The notes: generated by a model not told the origin, from the sequence alone. A stretch of 64,000 nucleotides of DNA from Micromonospora chaiyaphumensis (GCF_900091435.1 NZ_FMCS01000003.1:558001-622000), one strand, 5' to 3'. Shown: positions 16,827-25,538, counted from the first letter of the stretch. Numbers and translations: made by a program.

Positions 16827-18250
16827 GCCTGCCCTCCCGCCGGCGTGGTCTCCGGGCCCCGGGCCGGGCCGTAGGGCACGTCCGTCTCGGTCGCCCCGCC
16901 CTCGTCGCGCCAACGCCGGCGCAGCAGCCGCAGCACGTACACCGTGGTGGCCCCGACCGCGACGTACAGCGCCACGGTGGCGGCGAAGAACAGCCACAGG
17001 TTGGCGGATGTGGTGACCGCGTCCCGGGTGAGGAGGTGACCGGTGACCGTCCACGGCTGCCGGCCGACCTCGGTGACCACCCAGCCCGCCTCCAGCGCCA
17101 CCACCGCGAGCACGCCACTGATCGTGGTCGCCCGCAGGAACCATCTGCTGCGCGGCAGGTCACGGCGGCGCCACCAGGCCAGGGCGTACCAGACGGAGAG
17201 GCCCAGCAGCGCCGTGCCGATGCCGACCATGACGTCGAAGCTCAGGTGGACGATCGCGACCAGGCGGTCCGGTGGTCGCACCTCGGCGGGGATCGCGTCC
17301 AGGCCCTGAATGCGGGTGGACGGCGAGTAGCCGGACAACAGCGACGCCCCCGACGGAATCTTGATGCCGCCGTGGACCTCCCCGTTCGCGTAGTAGCCGC
17401 CGAGCACCTCCGGCACATGGGTGCCCGTGGTCGCGACGGCCTCGATCGCGGCGAACTTCGCCGGTTCGTTCCGGTAAACCTCGCGCGCGGCGATGTCGCC
17501 GACGAAGATCTGCAGCGGGGTGACCAGCGCCGCGACGGTCAGCGGGATCGCCAGGCCGAGCCGGTGGTAACGATCGCGGCGGCCGCGCAGCATCCCGGCG
17601 GCGTACACGCCGGCGACGACGAACCCGGCGACCATGTACGCGGCCAGCAGCATGTGGATGGCCTCGAACCCGAATGCCCCGTTGAAGATCACCTCCAGCG
17701 GGCGGACCTCCACGATCTTGCCGTCCCGCATGGTGAATCCGCCCGGCTGGTTCATCCACGCGTTCGCCGCGACCACCGACAGGGTGCCGCCGATCCCGGA
17801 CAGCACCACCGGCACACCGGTCCAGAAGTGCGGCCACGGTCGCATCCGCTGCCACCCGAAGACGTAGATGGCGACGAAGATCGCTTCCAGGAAGAAGAAC
17901 AGACCCTCGATCGCGAACGGGATGCCGAACGCCGCACCGTAGGTGCCCATCAGACGCGGCCAGAGCAGCCCGAGCTCGAACGACAGCACCGTCCCGGACA
18001 CCGCGCCGACGGCGAACAGCACCGCCGCCACCTGCGACCAGCGGCGGGCCAGCAGCAGCGCGGTCTGGTCGTTCCGACGAATGCCCCGGGCGTTCGCGAT
18101 CAGCATCAGGAAGGTGAAGGCCACCCCGAACGGCACCAGGATGATGTGGAAGCCGAGGGTGAAGGCCATCTGCTCGCGCGCCGGCAGCAGCTGCGCCGGA
18201 TCGGCCGGCGCCAGACTGGCGCCGACCGTCAGCAGTGACAATCCGGGCAC
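16823..18250 (-). CDS. cydA: Cytochrome bd ubiquinol oxidase subunit I
   Basis: 475 residues, nine TM helices. The haem ligands are recognisable: His in FTLGFHIILVPFG, His in FGFEAIHMLLAAYM and Met in LSFDVMVGIG. The signature VTEVGRQPWTVTGHL is present near residue 395. The Q-loop is short, as in the CioA (cyanide-insensitive) branch and not the long-loop E. coli type. The start is GTG 18250. It is coupled to cydB by a GTGA overlap. Oxygen- or redox-responsive control would be expected, but no operator is visible upstream. Confidence 0.94.
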   Translation of the reverse strand: MPGLSLLTVGASLAPADPAQLLPAREQMAFTLGFHIILVPFGVAFTFLMLIANARGIRRNDQTALLLARRWSQVAAVLFAVGAVSGTVLSFELGLLWPRLMGTYGAAFGIPFAIEGLFFFLEAIFVAIYVFGWQRMRPWPHFWTGVPVVLSGIGGTLSVVAANAWMNQPGGFTMRDGKIVEVRPLEVIFNGAFGFEAIHMLLAAYMVAGFVVAGVYAAGMLRGRRDRYHRLGLAIPLTVAALVTPLQIFVGDIAAREVYRNEPAKFAAIEAVATTGTHVPEVLGGYYANGEVHGGIKIPSGASLLSGYSPSTRIQGLDAIPAEVRPPDRLVAIVHLSFDVMVGIGTALLGLSVWYALAWWRRRDLPRSRWFLRATTISGVLAVVALEAGWVVTEVGRQPWTVTGHLLTRDAVTTSANLWLFFAATVALYVAVGATTVYVLRLLRRRWRDEGGATETDVPYGPARGPETTPAGGQA

Positions 18251-18365
18251 AGCCGATGTTAACCGGTCAGGGCGACCGGAAACGTACCGATCGGGTGAAG
18301 GGGCGGGCAGGGCGCAGGGTAACGGGCGCCGCCGCAGGCGGCCGCAGTGGCACCGACGGCAGTGA

Positions 18366-19316
18366 CTAGTCAGCGACGTGGATGACGATCTTGCCGCGGC
18401 GTTTGGCCGTCTCGAGCGCCTCGTAACCTGAGCGGGTCTCAGTGAGTGGCAGCACGCGGTCCAGCACCGGCCTCAACCGGCCGTCATCGACGAGTTCGGC
18501 GATGGAACGCAACGCGTTCCGGTCGGGCTCGACGATGAAGTAGACGCCGCGGACGCCGTGCCGGGCTGCTTCCTGCTCATCGGGTGGGGTGACGAGGGTG
18601 ACCAGGACACCGCCCGGTTTCAGGACCGACCAGGACCGCGACTGCGTGGCCCCTCCGACAAGGTCAACCACCACGTCCACGTCGCGTACGTGATCCTCGA
18701 AGCGGTCGTGCGCATAGTCGATGACCTGCTCGGCGCCCAGACCTTTGACGAATTCCAGGTCGGCCGCCGCCGCCGTGGCGCTGACGTGAGCACCGAGACC
18801 GGCGGCGAGTTGCACCACGTAGCTCCCCACGCCGCCGGCGCCGCCCTGCACCAGCACGTGCTGGCCGGCCTGCAGATCGGCATGGTCCACCAGTGCCTGC
18901 CAGGCACTCAGCGCGGCCAGGGGGAGTGCAGCGGCGTGGTCGTGGTCAATGGTGGCGGGTTTGGCCGTCACGACGGCCGCGGGCAGGGCGACGTACTCGG
19001 CGGCCGCACCGTCGCTGGTGAAAGGGATCAACCCGTAGACGGCCGTCCCCTCGGCGGGGCTGTCCACCCCCGCGCCGCGCGCCGCGACGACGCCGGAGAA
19101 CTCGTGCGACGGGATGATCGGGGTGCGCTCAGGCCCTGACCCGTCCGAGCTGTGCGTCCACGTCTGCGGCCAGGTGAGTTCAGTGGGGGTCATGGACGCA
19201 GCCTTCACGGCCACCAACACCTCACCGGGCCCCGGCTCAGGCCGCGGCGCCTCCTCGTACACGAGTTGCTCCGGACCGCCTCTGGTGTGAGCCCTCACGG
19301 CGTGCATCGTGCTCAT
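18366..19316 (-). CDS. Zinc-independent MDR NADP-dependent oxidoreductase (quinone-reductase type)
   Basis: 316 residues from ATG 19316, which follows GGGAGGGAGCAGG; upstream in-frame codons are noise. The MDR layout is clear: a GroES-like N-terminal domain with PSHEFSGVVAARGAGV and a Rossmann domain with VLVQGGAGGVGSYVVQLA, ending in a GKIVIHVAD strand. The structural and catalytic zinc Cys residues are absent, as in quinone or enone reductases. It is distant from the two near-duplicate oxidoreductases at 21593 and 23304 but belongs to the same superfamily. A gap of about 400 bases separates it from the GNAT upstream, so it may be its own unit. Confidence 0.9.
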   Translation of the reverse strand: MSTMHAVRAHTRGGPEQLVYEEAPRPEPGPGEVLVAVKAASMTPTELTWPQTWTHSSDGSGPERTPIIPSHEFSGVVAARGAGVDSPAEGTAVYGLIPFTSDGAAAEYVALPAAVVTAKPATIDHDHAAALPLAALSAWQALVDHADLQAGQHVLVQGGAGGVGSYVVQLAAGLGAHVSATAAAADLEFVKGLGAEQVIDYAHDRFEDHVRDVDVVVDLVGGATQSRSWSVLKPGGVLVTLVTPPDEQEAARHGVRGVYFIVEPDRNALRSIAELVDDGRLRPVLDRVLPLTETRSGYEALETAKRRGKIVIHVAD

Positions 19317-19722
19317 CCTGCTCCCTCCCGACGGCATTTCGGTCAGCCCGCCGGCCGTCCCTGGGGAGAAACTGCAGGCCGACTCCCGCATTATCTGGCG
19401 GTTCGGCAGCGCGCCTGTGGGACTTCCGTAACCCTTGCCCCTTCGGTTCAGAAGCGCCTGCATCGGGGCTCCCGGGCAGCAGCACGCGGCGGTCGTGTGG
19501 CGGAGACCGTCGACATCAACCGTCGCCGCCGACGCGCTCCGAGGCGTCGCCCGGAGTCGCGAGTCGCTCGCGGTTGGCTGCACGTTCCGCTGACGGGGGC
19601 GTCGCCGGCCACCGCAACCACCGCCGCCTCAGTGCTGCTGCTCTTCGCCATGCTGGATGGGCGCAACGCCGTGGGCAAGCCTTCGGCGCTGTTCACGCCC
19701 GACAGCGACCGATGCTTGGCTC
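19317..19722. other. Intergenic stretch with no recognised feature
   Basis: I see no gene, strong hairpin or promoter in these 406 bases. All reading frames give Arg/Ala-rich shadow-like products. It separates the oxidoreductase at 18366 from the preceding stress operon. Confidence 0.3.
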
Positions 19723-20127
19723 CTATGATTCGCGGGTCTGCGGCGCGCCACCCGTGGTCTCAGCGCCGGCTCGTCTCAGCGCCGACTCGGCAGCAGCACG
19801 ATCGGAGTAGCCGGGGTGTCGGGCGTCGATCAGATCGGCATAGGCGGTCGTTCGCGAGAGGTAGTCGACCACGAAGGGGCAGATTGCGGTGATTGTGCCC
19901 TCGCGGGCGCGGATCTCGTCAAGTACTCGCCGCACCATCGTGCCCGCCACGCCCTGATGTTGATGGCTCGACTCGACCTCGGTGTGCCGGAGGGCGTACC
20001 GGTTGGGCCTCAGATGGGTGTAGTAGAGCCAGCCGACTAGCTCGCCGTCGCGGAAGAGCTCAAAGCGGCCCTGAGCGAGGCTGTCGATCAACCTCTCGGC
20101 TACCTGTGCCTGTCCTTCACTGCTCAT
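19723..20127 (-). CDS. GNAT family N-acetyltransferase (YjdJ-like)
   Basis: 134 residues from ATG 20127, with GGAAGGG eight bases upstream. An alternative ATG at 20229 overlaps the MFS stop as TGATG. The fold is that of short YjdJ-type GNATs: GWLYYTHLRP, then HTEVESSHQHQGVAGTMV carrying the acetyl-CoA pyrophosphate loop, then ITAICPFVVDYLSR. The acceptor is unknown. It is the last gene of a probable operon with the MFS exporter and oxidoreductases, and has a second family member at 22718. Confidence 0.85.
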   Translation of the reverse strand: MSSEGQAQVAERLIDSLAQGRFELFRDGELVGWLYYTHLRPNRYALRHTEVESSHQHQGVAGTMVRRVLDEIRAREGTITAICPFVVDYLSRTTAYADLIDARHPGYSDRAAAESALRRAGAETTGGAPQTRES

Positions 20128-20228
20128 CGGCTTACCCTTCCGAGTGTAGTTTCGCCGCGCGATCAGGTCGGCCCGCGGGCTTGCTGCCGACCACGTGCAG
20201 CCGAATTCGCCGGTTGCCCTGGTGGACA

Positions 20229-21494
20229 TCAGGAGTTCCTGTCGATCGCCTTGGCCAACTCACCATGCTGGCTGTTCCTGGCCGTGCCGATGTCCGGGTT
20301 GCGTGCAGCGAGGACAGTGAGCAGGGCGGCGACGAGGGCAAGTGCGCCGTATCCGAGGACGATCTGCGGTAGCGCGAAGGTGTTCGAGAGTTCCCCGGAG
20401 ATGAGGCTCGGGAAGGCGGCGCCGCTGTAGCAGAGGACGTAGATCGCGCTGAAGATCGGTGCCCGGTCGGCCAGGGTGCTGCCGTGCAGCAGGCCGCGGG
20501 TGGCGGCGCTGATGGCGATGCCTTGACCGGCCCCGGCGACGACGGTTGCGGCGATGAACAACGCCAGCTTGCCGATGACGATCGCGGTGATGATGCCGAT
20601 CCACCCGGCCAGGAAGATGACCATGCCGATACGTTGGGCCGCCGCGGATGTGAAACGGCCGCCGAGGGGAGCGCCGAGAACGCTGGGGGCCATGTAGGCG
20701 GCGAACACCAGTCCGAGGATGAGCGGGCTGTGAGTGTGGAGCTGATCGTCGACCAGCGCGGGCACGAAAGCCTGGTAGAAGGCCCCGGTCGCCCAGGTGG
20801 CCAGGAACACCGCTGCCGCGACGGGGAGCAGATGCCGGACCGGGGCCGGTACACGGACCTGCGGTAACAGTGATCGCCAAGCGCCCGGCGTCGGCTCTGC
20901 GGTTTCCGGGCTGATGACGATGAGTGCCGCGGACAGTACGAGGAGGCCGGCGCACACCAGGTAGATGAGGTCGCGTGGCCAGGGACCGAACTGGACCAGC
21001 GCGCCGGAGGCGATGGCACCGAGGGTGAGGCCGAGCATGGGTCCCTGGCTGGAGGCGACGGCGGCCAACCAGTGCGGTCTGGTGGGTGCGGCGTCGACGA
21101 TGTAGGAGGTGAGGCTGCTGCTGGCCAGGCCGGCACCGACCCCCATCAGTAGCCGACCGGCCAGCAGGGTGCCGATGTCGTGCACGTTCAGCAGCAGCAG
21201 ACAGCCCAGCAGGAGCAGGCCGAGGCTGGCGATCGCGGTGCGCCGCCGGCCCAGATGACTGGACAGTCGCCCCAGCACCAACAGTGCCGCGATCGTGCCG
21301 ACGGCGGTGGTGACGACGGCCATCGAGATGCCGGCGTTGGTGAACCCGTCCTCAGCCCGGTAGACGTTGAACAGGGGGATCGGCGCGGCCGACGCGGCAA
21401 ACGTGGCCACCAGGGAGACCACCGCAGATAAGAAGGCCAGCCGGTGCGTCCCGCCCCGGCGAGCCTGGTTGATCGCTGGTGCCATGTGCTGCAT
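20229..21494 (-). CDS. MFS drug/metabolite exporter
   Basis: 421 residues and twelve TM helices. The loop 2-3 motif reads LGRLSSHLGRRRTAI and helix 5 carries the GVGAGLASSSLTSY block, both usual for drug:H+ antiporters of the major facilitator superfamily. AAGGAAGG stands about 8 bases before ATG 21494. It overlaps the downstream GNAT reading frame (TGATG) and follows an oxidoreductase by 98 bases. Context suggests export of the compound, or reaction product, handled by these enzymes. The substrate cannot be told from sequence. Confidence 0.88.
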   Translation of the reverse strand: MQHMAPAINQARRGGTHRLAFLSAVVSLVATFAASAAPIPLFNVYRAEDGFTNAGISMAVVTTAVGTIAALLVLGRLSSHLGRRRTAIASLGLLLLGCLLLLNVHDIGTLLAGRLLMGVGAGLASSSLTSYIVDAAPTRPHWLAAVASSQGPMLGLTLGAIASGALVQFGPWPRDLIYLVCAGLLVLSAALIVISPETAEPTPGAWRSLLPQVRVPAPVRHLLPVAAAVFLATWATGAFYQAFVPALVDDQLHTHSPLILGLVFAAYMAPSVLGAPLGGRFTSAAAQRIGMVIFLAGWIGIITAIVIGKLALFIAATVVAGAGQGIAISAATRGLLHGSTLADRAPIFSAIYVLCYSGAAFPSLISGELSNTFALPQIVLGYGALALVAALLTVLAARNPDIGTARNSQHGELAKAIDRNS

Positions 21495-21592
21495 CGATAC
21501 GTGCCTTCCTTGGTCTGAACCGGCCCCAGAGTTTCTGGAGGCCCACGTAGCTGACGTTGATCCAGGAGGGCTCGAATGCTGCCGCCGAGTCC

Positions 21593-22537
21593 TTATGGGC
21601 GAACGCGGATGACCGTCTTCCCCTTGGTCCGCTCGGTCGGGTTGAGTGCGGCGACGGCGTCGTCGAGGGCCGCCACGGTGCCGATGTTCGTCCGTACGCG
21701 TCCGTCCCGGACCCGGCGGGCGATCTCGCCCAGCTGGGCGCGGTCGGACACGACAACGAAGTCGATCGCCAGGCCGTCAGCGGGCCGCGCCTGCGGCGGT
21801 CCCGTGACGGTCACCAGCGTTCCTCCGGCTCGAACCAGACCCGTGGACCGCTTCTGGATGTCGCCGCCGATGACGTCGAAGACCAGATCGACTCCACCGA
21901 CGTCTTCCAGGGTGTCGTTGTCGAGGTCGACGAACTCGTGCGCGCCGAAGTCGACTGCGGTCTGCCGGCCGCTGGCACGTCCGGTGCCGATGACGTAGGC
22001 GCCGGCCTGACGGGCGAGTTGCGTCGCCATCGAACCGACTGCGCCGGCCGCGCCGTGCACCAGGACGCTCTGACCCTCCAGGAGGTGGCCGTGCTCGAAC
22101 AGCCCCTGCCACGCGGTCAGGCCCGCCATGACGACGCCAGCGCCGACCGTGAAGTCGACATCGCCGGGCAGCGGCGCGAGGTTGCGTGCCTCGACGACGA
22201 CGTACTCCGCCAGTGTGCCGTCGCGAGTCCAGTCCGTCAGGCCGAACACCCGTTGTCCCACCGACAACCCCGTCGTTCCGTAGCTGAGAGCGGTGACTAC
22301 CCCGGCCACCTCGTGGCCGGGAATCGAGGGCGTCCGGTCCCGGCCCAGGCGATCGATCCAGGTCGAGGGCCACTCCAGCTCATTCCCGGTGAACCCCGAC
22401 GCATGAACGGCAACGACGACGTCGCCATAGTTCGCGCCCTCAAGACTGGCGAGCCTCGCCGTGTCCGGCTCGGGCCGCTCCACGAGCCTCATCCCCGCCG
22501 TTCCCGCGGCCCGGTCCGTCACCACGATGGCTTTCAT
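21593..22537 (-). CDS. MDR NADP-dependent oxidoreductase (quinone-reductase type), copy B
   Basis: A 314-residue MDR protein. GHEVAGVVTALSYGTTGL marks the GroES-like fold and VLVHGAAGAVGSMATQLAR the NADPH-binding Rossmann motif; no zinc-binding Cys set is visible. It shares long identical blocks with the protein at 23304, including MKAIVVTD, GRDRTPSIPGHE and NLAPLPGDVDFTVGA, so the two are recent paralogues. An extra insertion of about nine residues follows the RPEP segment. GAGAGGTAG precedes ATG 22537. It sits mid-operon between a GNAT and the MFS exporter. Confidence 0.92.
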   Translation of the reverse strand: MKAIVVTDRAAGTAGMRLVERPEPDTARLASLEGANYGDVVVAVHASGFTGNELEWPSTWIDRLGRDRTPSIPGHEVAGVVTALSYGTTGLSVGQRVFGLTDWTRDGTLAEYVVVEARNLAPLPGDVDFTVGAGVVMAGLTAWQGLFEHGHLLEGQSVLVHGAAGAVGSMATQLARQAGAYVIGTGRASGRQTAVDFGAHEFVDLDNDTLEDVGGVDLVFDVIGGDIQKRSTGLVRAGGTLVTVTGPPQARPADGLAIDFVVVSDRAQLGEIARRVRDGRVRTNIGTVAALDDAVAALNPTERTKGKTVIRVRP

Positions 22538-22579
22538 CTGACTACCTCTCTGAGAAACAGTCCTCGTCCATCCGCGCCC

Positions 22580-22700
22580 TCACGGACGGACCCAGATGAT
22601 CTTCTTGCCCCAGGCCTTCGGTCGCGTTGAAGGCGGTGACGACATCGTCGGGGGCTGCGACGAGCTCCGTGGCCACGCGACTGCGCCGGTAGGTGGGGTC
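22580..22700 (-). pseudogene. Frameshifted C-terminal relic of a third MDR oxidoreductase
   Basis: The minus strand encodes YRRSRVATELVAAPDDVVTAFNATE. After one missing base it continues AWGKKIIWVRP and TGA. The intact neighbours end AALDDAVAAFNPTERAKGK followed by a short TIIRVR-type end, so alignment is unambiguous over about 38 residues. Everything upstream of about 22700 is gone. It lies between copy B and a GNAT gene and shows that the array once held another copy. Confidence 0.72.
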
Positions 22701-22717
22701 CACCCAGGTCGTCAGCA

Positions 22718-23206
22718 TCAGGGCAAGTGCGTGTGACCCTGGGTTGCTCCCGGGTGCTCGCGGTCAACGAGGTCGGCGTATTCGGGGTTGTGCTCGATGA
22801 AGGTGCGCACGATCGGGCACCTGATGGTGATCGTCTTGCCGTGCACACGCACGTGGTCCAGGACGCGTCGGATCAGCTCGGTGGCGATGCCCTGTTTGCG
22901 GAAATCGGGGATCACCGAGGTGGCCAGAAGCACGAGTCGGTCGTCTCCGGCGACGTTGTAGGTCAGCCCGGCAACCTCTCGATCCCCGACGATGGCGGCG
23001 TAGATGCCGAGTTCCTCGTCGTTGACGACTTGAAGGTCACACGCGGGGGCGTGGGGCTCGCCGCTCACCTCGTCGACGAGGACAGCCTGGTCCTGGTTGA
23101 GGGTGCCTTTCTCGTCGGAGTGCCCGACCTCGGCGGAGTGCGCGAATGCGTAGCGGGACGGCTCGGCAGCGTCGGTCATGGGGGATGCGCCGTCGTTGAT
23201 GGTCAT
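22718..23206 (-). CDS. GNAT family N-acetyltransferase (YjdJ-like), second copy
   Basis: 162 residues from ATG 23206, eight bases after GGGAG; a later in-frame ATG lies at 23179. An acidic N-terminal extension of about 50 residues precedes the GNAT core: YAAIVGDREVAGLTYNV, then TSVIPDFRKQGIATELIRRV with the R/QxxGxA/G acetyl-CoA loop, then ITIRCPIVRTFIEHNPEY. It is a paralogue of the GNAT at 19723. It lies 98 bases downstream of oxidoreductase copy A, probably in the same transcript. Confidence 0.87.
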   Translation of the reverse strand: MTINDGASPMTDAAEPSRYAFAHSAEVGHSDEKGTLNQDQAVLVDEVSGEPHAPACDLQVVNDEELGIYAAIVGDREVAGLTYNVAGDDRLVLLATSVIPDFRKQGIATELIRRVLDHVRVHGKTITIRCPIVRTFIEHNPEYADLVDREHPGATQGHTHLP

Positions 23207-23303
23207 CAGATCACTCCCGGGTCGTGGCGGTAGTCGTAATCGCCCAGCCGCATGTCGTCGACGGGAGGCGAAGGCCATCGACGCACTTTTCGCTCCTGAG
23301 CCC

Positions 23304-24221
23304 TCACGAGCGAACGCGGATGATCGTCTTTCCCTTGGCCCGCTCGGTCGGGTTGAAGGCGGCAACAGCGTCGTCGAGGGCCGCGACGGTGCCGATGTTC
23401 GTCCGCAGCCGACCATCCCTGATCCGCTGGACGAGCTCACGCAGTTGCGCCCGATCGGCCTCGACAACGAAATCAACCGTGAGGCCGTCCGCCGGCTGCG
23501 CTTCGGGCGGGCCGGCAATGGTCACCAGCGTTCCTCCGGCTCGGACCAGGCCCGCAGAACGCTTCTGGATGTCGCCGCCGATCACGTCAAAAACCAGATC
23601 GACGCCGGCGACGTCTTCCAGGGTGTCGTTGTCGAGGTCGACGAACTCCTGCGCGCCGAAGTCGAGCGCGGTCTGGCGGTCGGCGGCACGTCCGGTGCCG
23701 ACGACGTGGCCGCCGGCCTCTTTGGCGAGCTGGGTCACCATCGAGCCGACTCCACCGGCCGCACCATGTACGAGGACGCTCTGCCCCGCCTGGAAGCGGC
23801 CGTGCACGAACAGTCCCTGCCACGCGGTCAGCCCTGAGATCGGCAGGCTCGCGCCCACCGTGAAGTCGACATCGCCGGGCAGCGGCGCGAGGTTGCGCGC
23901 CTCGACGGCGGCGTACTCCGCCAGGGTGCCGTCGCGGTTCCAGTCCGTGAGGCCGAACACCCGCTGTCCCACCGACAGTCCCGTCGTGCCATACCCGAGA
24001 GCGCTGACCACTCCGGCCAGCTCGTGCCCAGGGATCGACGGCGTCCGGTCCCGGCCAAGCCGATCTGTCCAGGTCGAGGGCCACGTCAGCTCACCCGGAG
24101 TGGATCCCGACGCATGAACCTGAACAACGACGTCGTTCAGCGCCGGTTTCGGCTCAGGCCGCTCCACCAGCCTCATCCCGGCCGTTCCCGCTGCCTGGTC
24201 CGTCACCACGATCGCTTTCAT
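23304..24221 (-). CDS. MDR NADP-dependent oxidoreductase (quinone-reductase type), copy A
   Basis: 305 residues from ATG 24221, preceded by GAGGAGA. Domains are as in copy B: GroES-like with GHELAGVVSALGYGTTGL and Rossmann with VLVHGAAGGVGSMVTQLA. It is the first gene after the promoter/operator at 24414-24451, so it heads the operon oxidoreductase A, GNAT, oxidoreductase B, MFS, GNAT. Family members reduce quinones or enones with NADPH. The exact substrate is not known; an electrophile-detoxifying role is inferred from the neighbours. Confidence 0.92.
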   Translation of the reverse strand: MKAIVVTDQAAGTAGMRLVERPEPKPALNDVVVQVHASGSTPGELTWPSTWTDRLGRDRTPSIPGHELAGVVSALGYGTTGLSVGQRVFGLTDWNRDGTLAEYAAVEARNLAPLPGDVDFTVGASLPISGLTAWQGLFVHGRFQAGQSVLVHGAAGGVGSMVTQLAKEAGGHVVGTGRAADRQTALDFGAQEFVDLDNDTLEDVAGVDLVFDVIGGDIQKRSAGLVRAGGTLVTIAGPPEAQPADGLTVDFVVEADRAQLRELVQRIRDGRLRTNIGTVAALDDAVAAFNPTERAKGKTIIRVRS

Positions 24222-24367
24222 GGGAACTGTCTCCTCAGTCATGTGTCTCTTCGGTGCAGATGCAGCAGGCAGGGAAAGCCCGTTGGGCATCTGATGCCAG
24301 GGGTTACCGGACGCAGCCGGCCGGTCCGGACAGCGCCGGCCTGCCACGTGCATCGATGGATGCGTGC

Positions 24368-24410
24368 CGCTCGCGACGGACACGAAGGATCGTCTTCCCA
24401 GTCGGACGGC
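24368..24410 (-). pseudogene. Possible tail relic of another MDR oxidoreductase
   Basis: In the leader of oxidoreductase A one minus-strand frame reads GRPTGKTILRVRRER, like the terminal beta-strand of the neighbours (KGKTIIRVR). Only about 14 residues match, so chance is possible. If real it is the fourth trace of this family in 6 kb. Confidence 0.22.
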
Positions 24411-24413
24411 CCG

Positions 24414-24451
24414 AACGTAGCCGCGTAAAAACTGGTCTGTCAAGTCCAGTT
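24414..24451 (-). promoter_or_regulatory. Promoter with overlapping palindromic operator for the oxidoreductase operon
   Basis: Reading leftwards, TTGACA at 24443-24438 and TACGTT at 24419-24414 are 18 bases apart, a good sigma-70-type promoter. The -35 lies inside an inverted repeat AACTGG-N10-CCAGTT (24430-24451), whose core on the minus strand is GGACT-TGAC-AGACC. A repressor bound there would block the -35. The core matches sites at 24545 and 26582. The TetR protein at 25539 is the obvious candidate ligand-responsive repressor. Confidence 0.7.
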
Positions 24452-24544
24452 ATGAAGCCAGGCGGATGCTACAGTCGAAGCGAAACAACCCAGTTCACGA
24501 GCTACGACTGCGACATCCGGCTGACCGCTTGCCTCCTGCCATCA

Positions 24545-24558
24545 GGACTCCGTAGTCC
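24545..24558. promoter_or_regulatory. Palindromic operator, GGACT-N4-AGTCC
   Basis: A perfect 5+5 palindrome with spacer CCGT. On the minus strand it reads ATTGGACT-ACGG-AGTCC, identical over ATTGGACT to the site before the OsmC gene. It lies in the shared region between the oxidoreductase operon and the msrA transcript, 185 bases before msrA. Confidence 0.6.
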
Positions 24559-24655
24559 AATAAGCGGGGGAAGGGTCGAGGGATTATGACCGGCGCATAA
24601 GGCGCGTTTAACCTGATTCCTCAGCTTCGCGCAAGAAAGGGGCGGGAAGAGAGCT

Positions 24656-24733
24656 GTGCGCCAGCGGGCCCTGGCGAACGCCCGGTACGGCGAATACCGC
24701 ACCCTGTTCAGCGGTGACACCATCGACAAGTAG
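24656..24733 (+). CDS. Possible 25-residue small protein or leader peptide before msrA
   Basis: GTG 24656 follows a purine-rich GGGGCGGGAAGAGAG and opens a 25-codon frame containing RALANARYGEYRTLFSGDT, stopping at TAG nine bases before the msrA start. The spacing suggests translational coupling. The product is hydrophilic and has no Cys. It could equally be the tail of a deleted gene; no homologue is recognised. Confidence 0.3.
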   Translation: MRQRALANARYGEYRTLFSGDTIDK

Positions 24734-24742
24734 GGAGACGAC

Positions 24743-25249
24743 GTGACCACCGAAAAGGCGATCCTCGCCGGCGGCTGCTTCTGGGGGATGGAGGAGTTGT
24801 TCCGCCGTCAGCCCGGCGTCGTTTCCACGCGCGTCGGCTACAGCGGCGGCGACGTCCCGAACGCCACCTACCGCAACCACGGAACCCACGCGGAGTCCAT
24901 CGAGGTCGTCTACGACACCGAGAAGACCGACTTCCGCGCGCTGCTCGAGTTCTTCTTCCAGATCCACGACCCCTCGACGAAGAACCGCCAGGGCAACGAC
25001 ATCGGCACCAGCTACCGCTCGGCGATCTTCTACACCAGTGACGAGCAGAAGCGGGTCGCCGAGGACACGATCGCCGACGTCGACGCCTCGGGCCTGTGGC
25101 CCGGCAAGGTCGTCACCGAGGTCACCCCGGCAGGCGACTTCTGGGAGGCTGAGCCCGAACACCAGAACTACCTGCAGACCTACCCCGACGGTTACACCTG
25201 CCACTTCCCCCGCCCCGGGTGGAAGCTGCCGAAGCGGGCGACGGCCTGA
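24743..25249 (+). CDS. msrA: Peptide-methionine (S)-S-oxide reductase
   Basis: 168 residues. The catalytic GGCFWGMEE motif places Cys12 as the nucleophile. [36 protein letters not shown] and PEHQNYLQ are MsrA signatures. It reduces the S-epimer of methionine sulfoxide in proteins, regenerated by thioredoxin or mycoredoxin-type systems. The C-terminal resolving Cys is probably the one in YTCHFPRP. The start GTG 24743 has GGGAG upstream. It sits between two palindromic operators and beside oxidoreductase and OsmC genes, fitting a redox-stress role. Confidence 0.96.
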   Translation: MTTEKAILAGGCFWGMEELFRRQPGVVSTRVGYSGGDVPNATYRNHGTHAESIEVVYDTEKTDFRALLEFFFQIHDPSTKNRQGNDIGTSYRSAIFYTSDEQKRVAEDTIADVDASGLWPGKVVTEVTPAGDFWEAEPEHQNYLQTYPDGYTCHFPRPGWKLPKRATA

Positions 25250-25256
25250 CACCTCC

Positions 25257-25283
25257 GGCGCGCGGACCCCGGGTCCGCGCGCC
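25257..25283. terminator. Terminator after msrA
   Basis: A perfect 13-bp palindrome (GGCGCGCGGACCC with GGGTCCGCGCGCC around one C) begins 8 bases after the msrA stop. In RNA the loop must take several of the central C/G bases. It has no T-run. Confidence 0.75.
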
Positions 25284-25538
25284 GACCCGGGCCGAGGCAT
25301 CAGTGACAGGATGAGCGGATGCCGTGCCGGGTCGCCGGAGTGGTGGCGCCGGCACGGCCAGGACCGAATAGTCCCGGAAGGCTCGCCCGCCGACGATCTC
25401 CGGGCCCTTGCGCCCGGTCAGCCAAGCCTCCCGCGCACGTGTTCGTCATTCACCATGCCGTGAACGCCGCATGCGCCGAATGGACTCCAAGGTTCCGTTT
25501 TCCAGGGGGTCATCTGGCTCGCTGGATACACTTCACCG

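Noticed and set aside
18363..18372. Palindrome TGACTAGTCA at the end of the oxidoreductase gene as an operator.
   Set aside because: It spans the stop codon, is only 10 bases and has no second copy.
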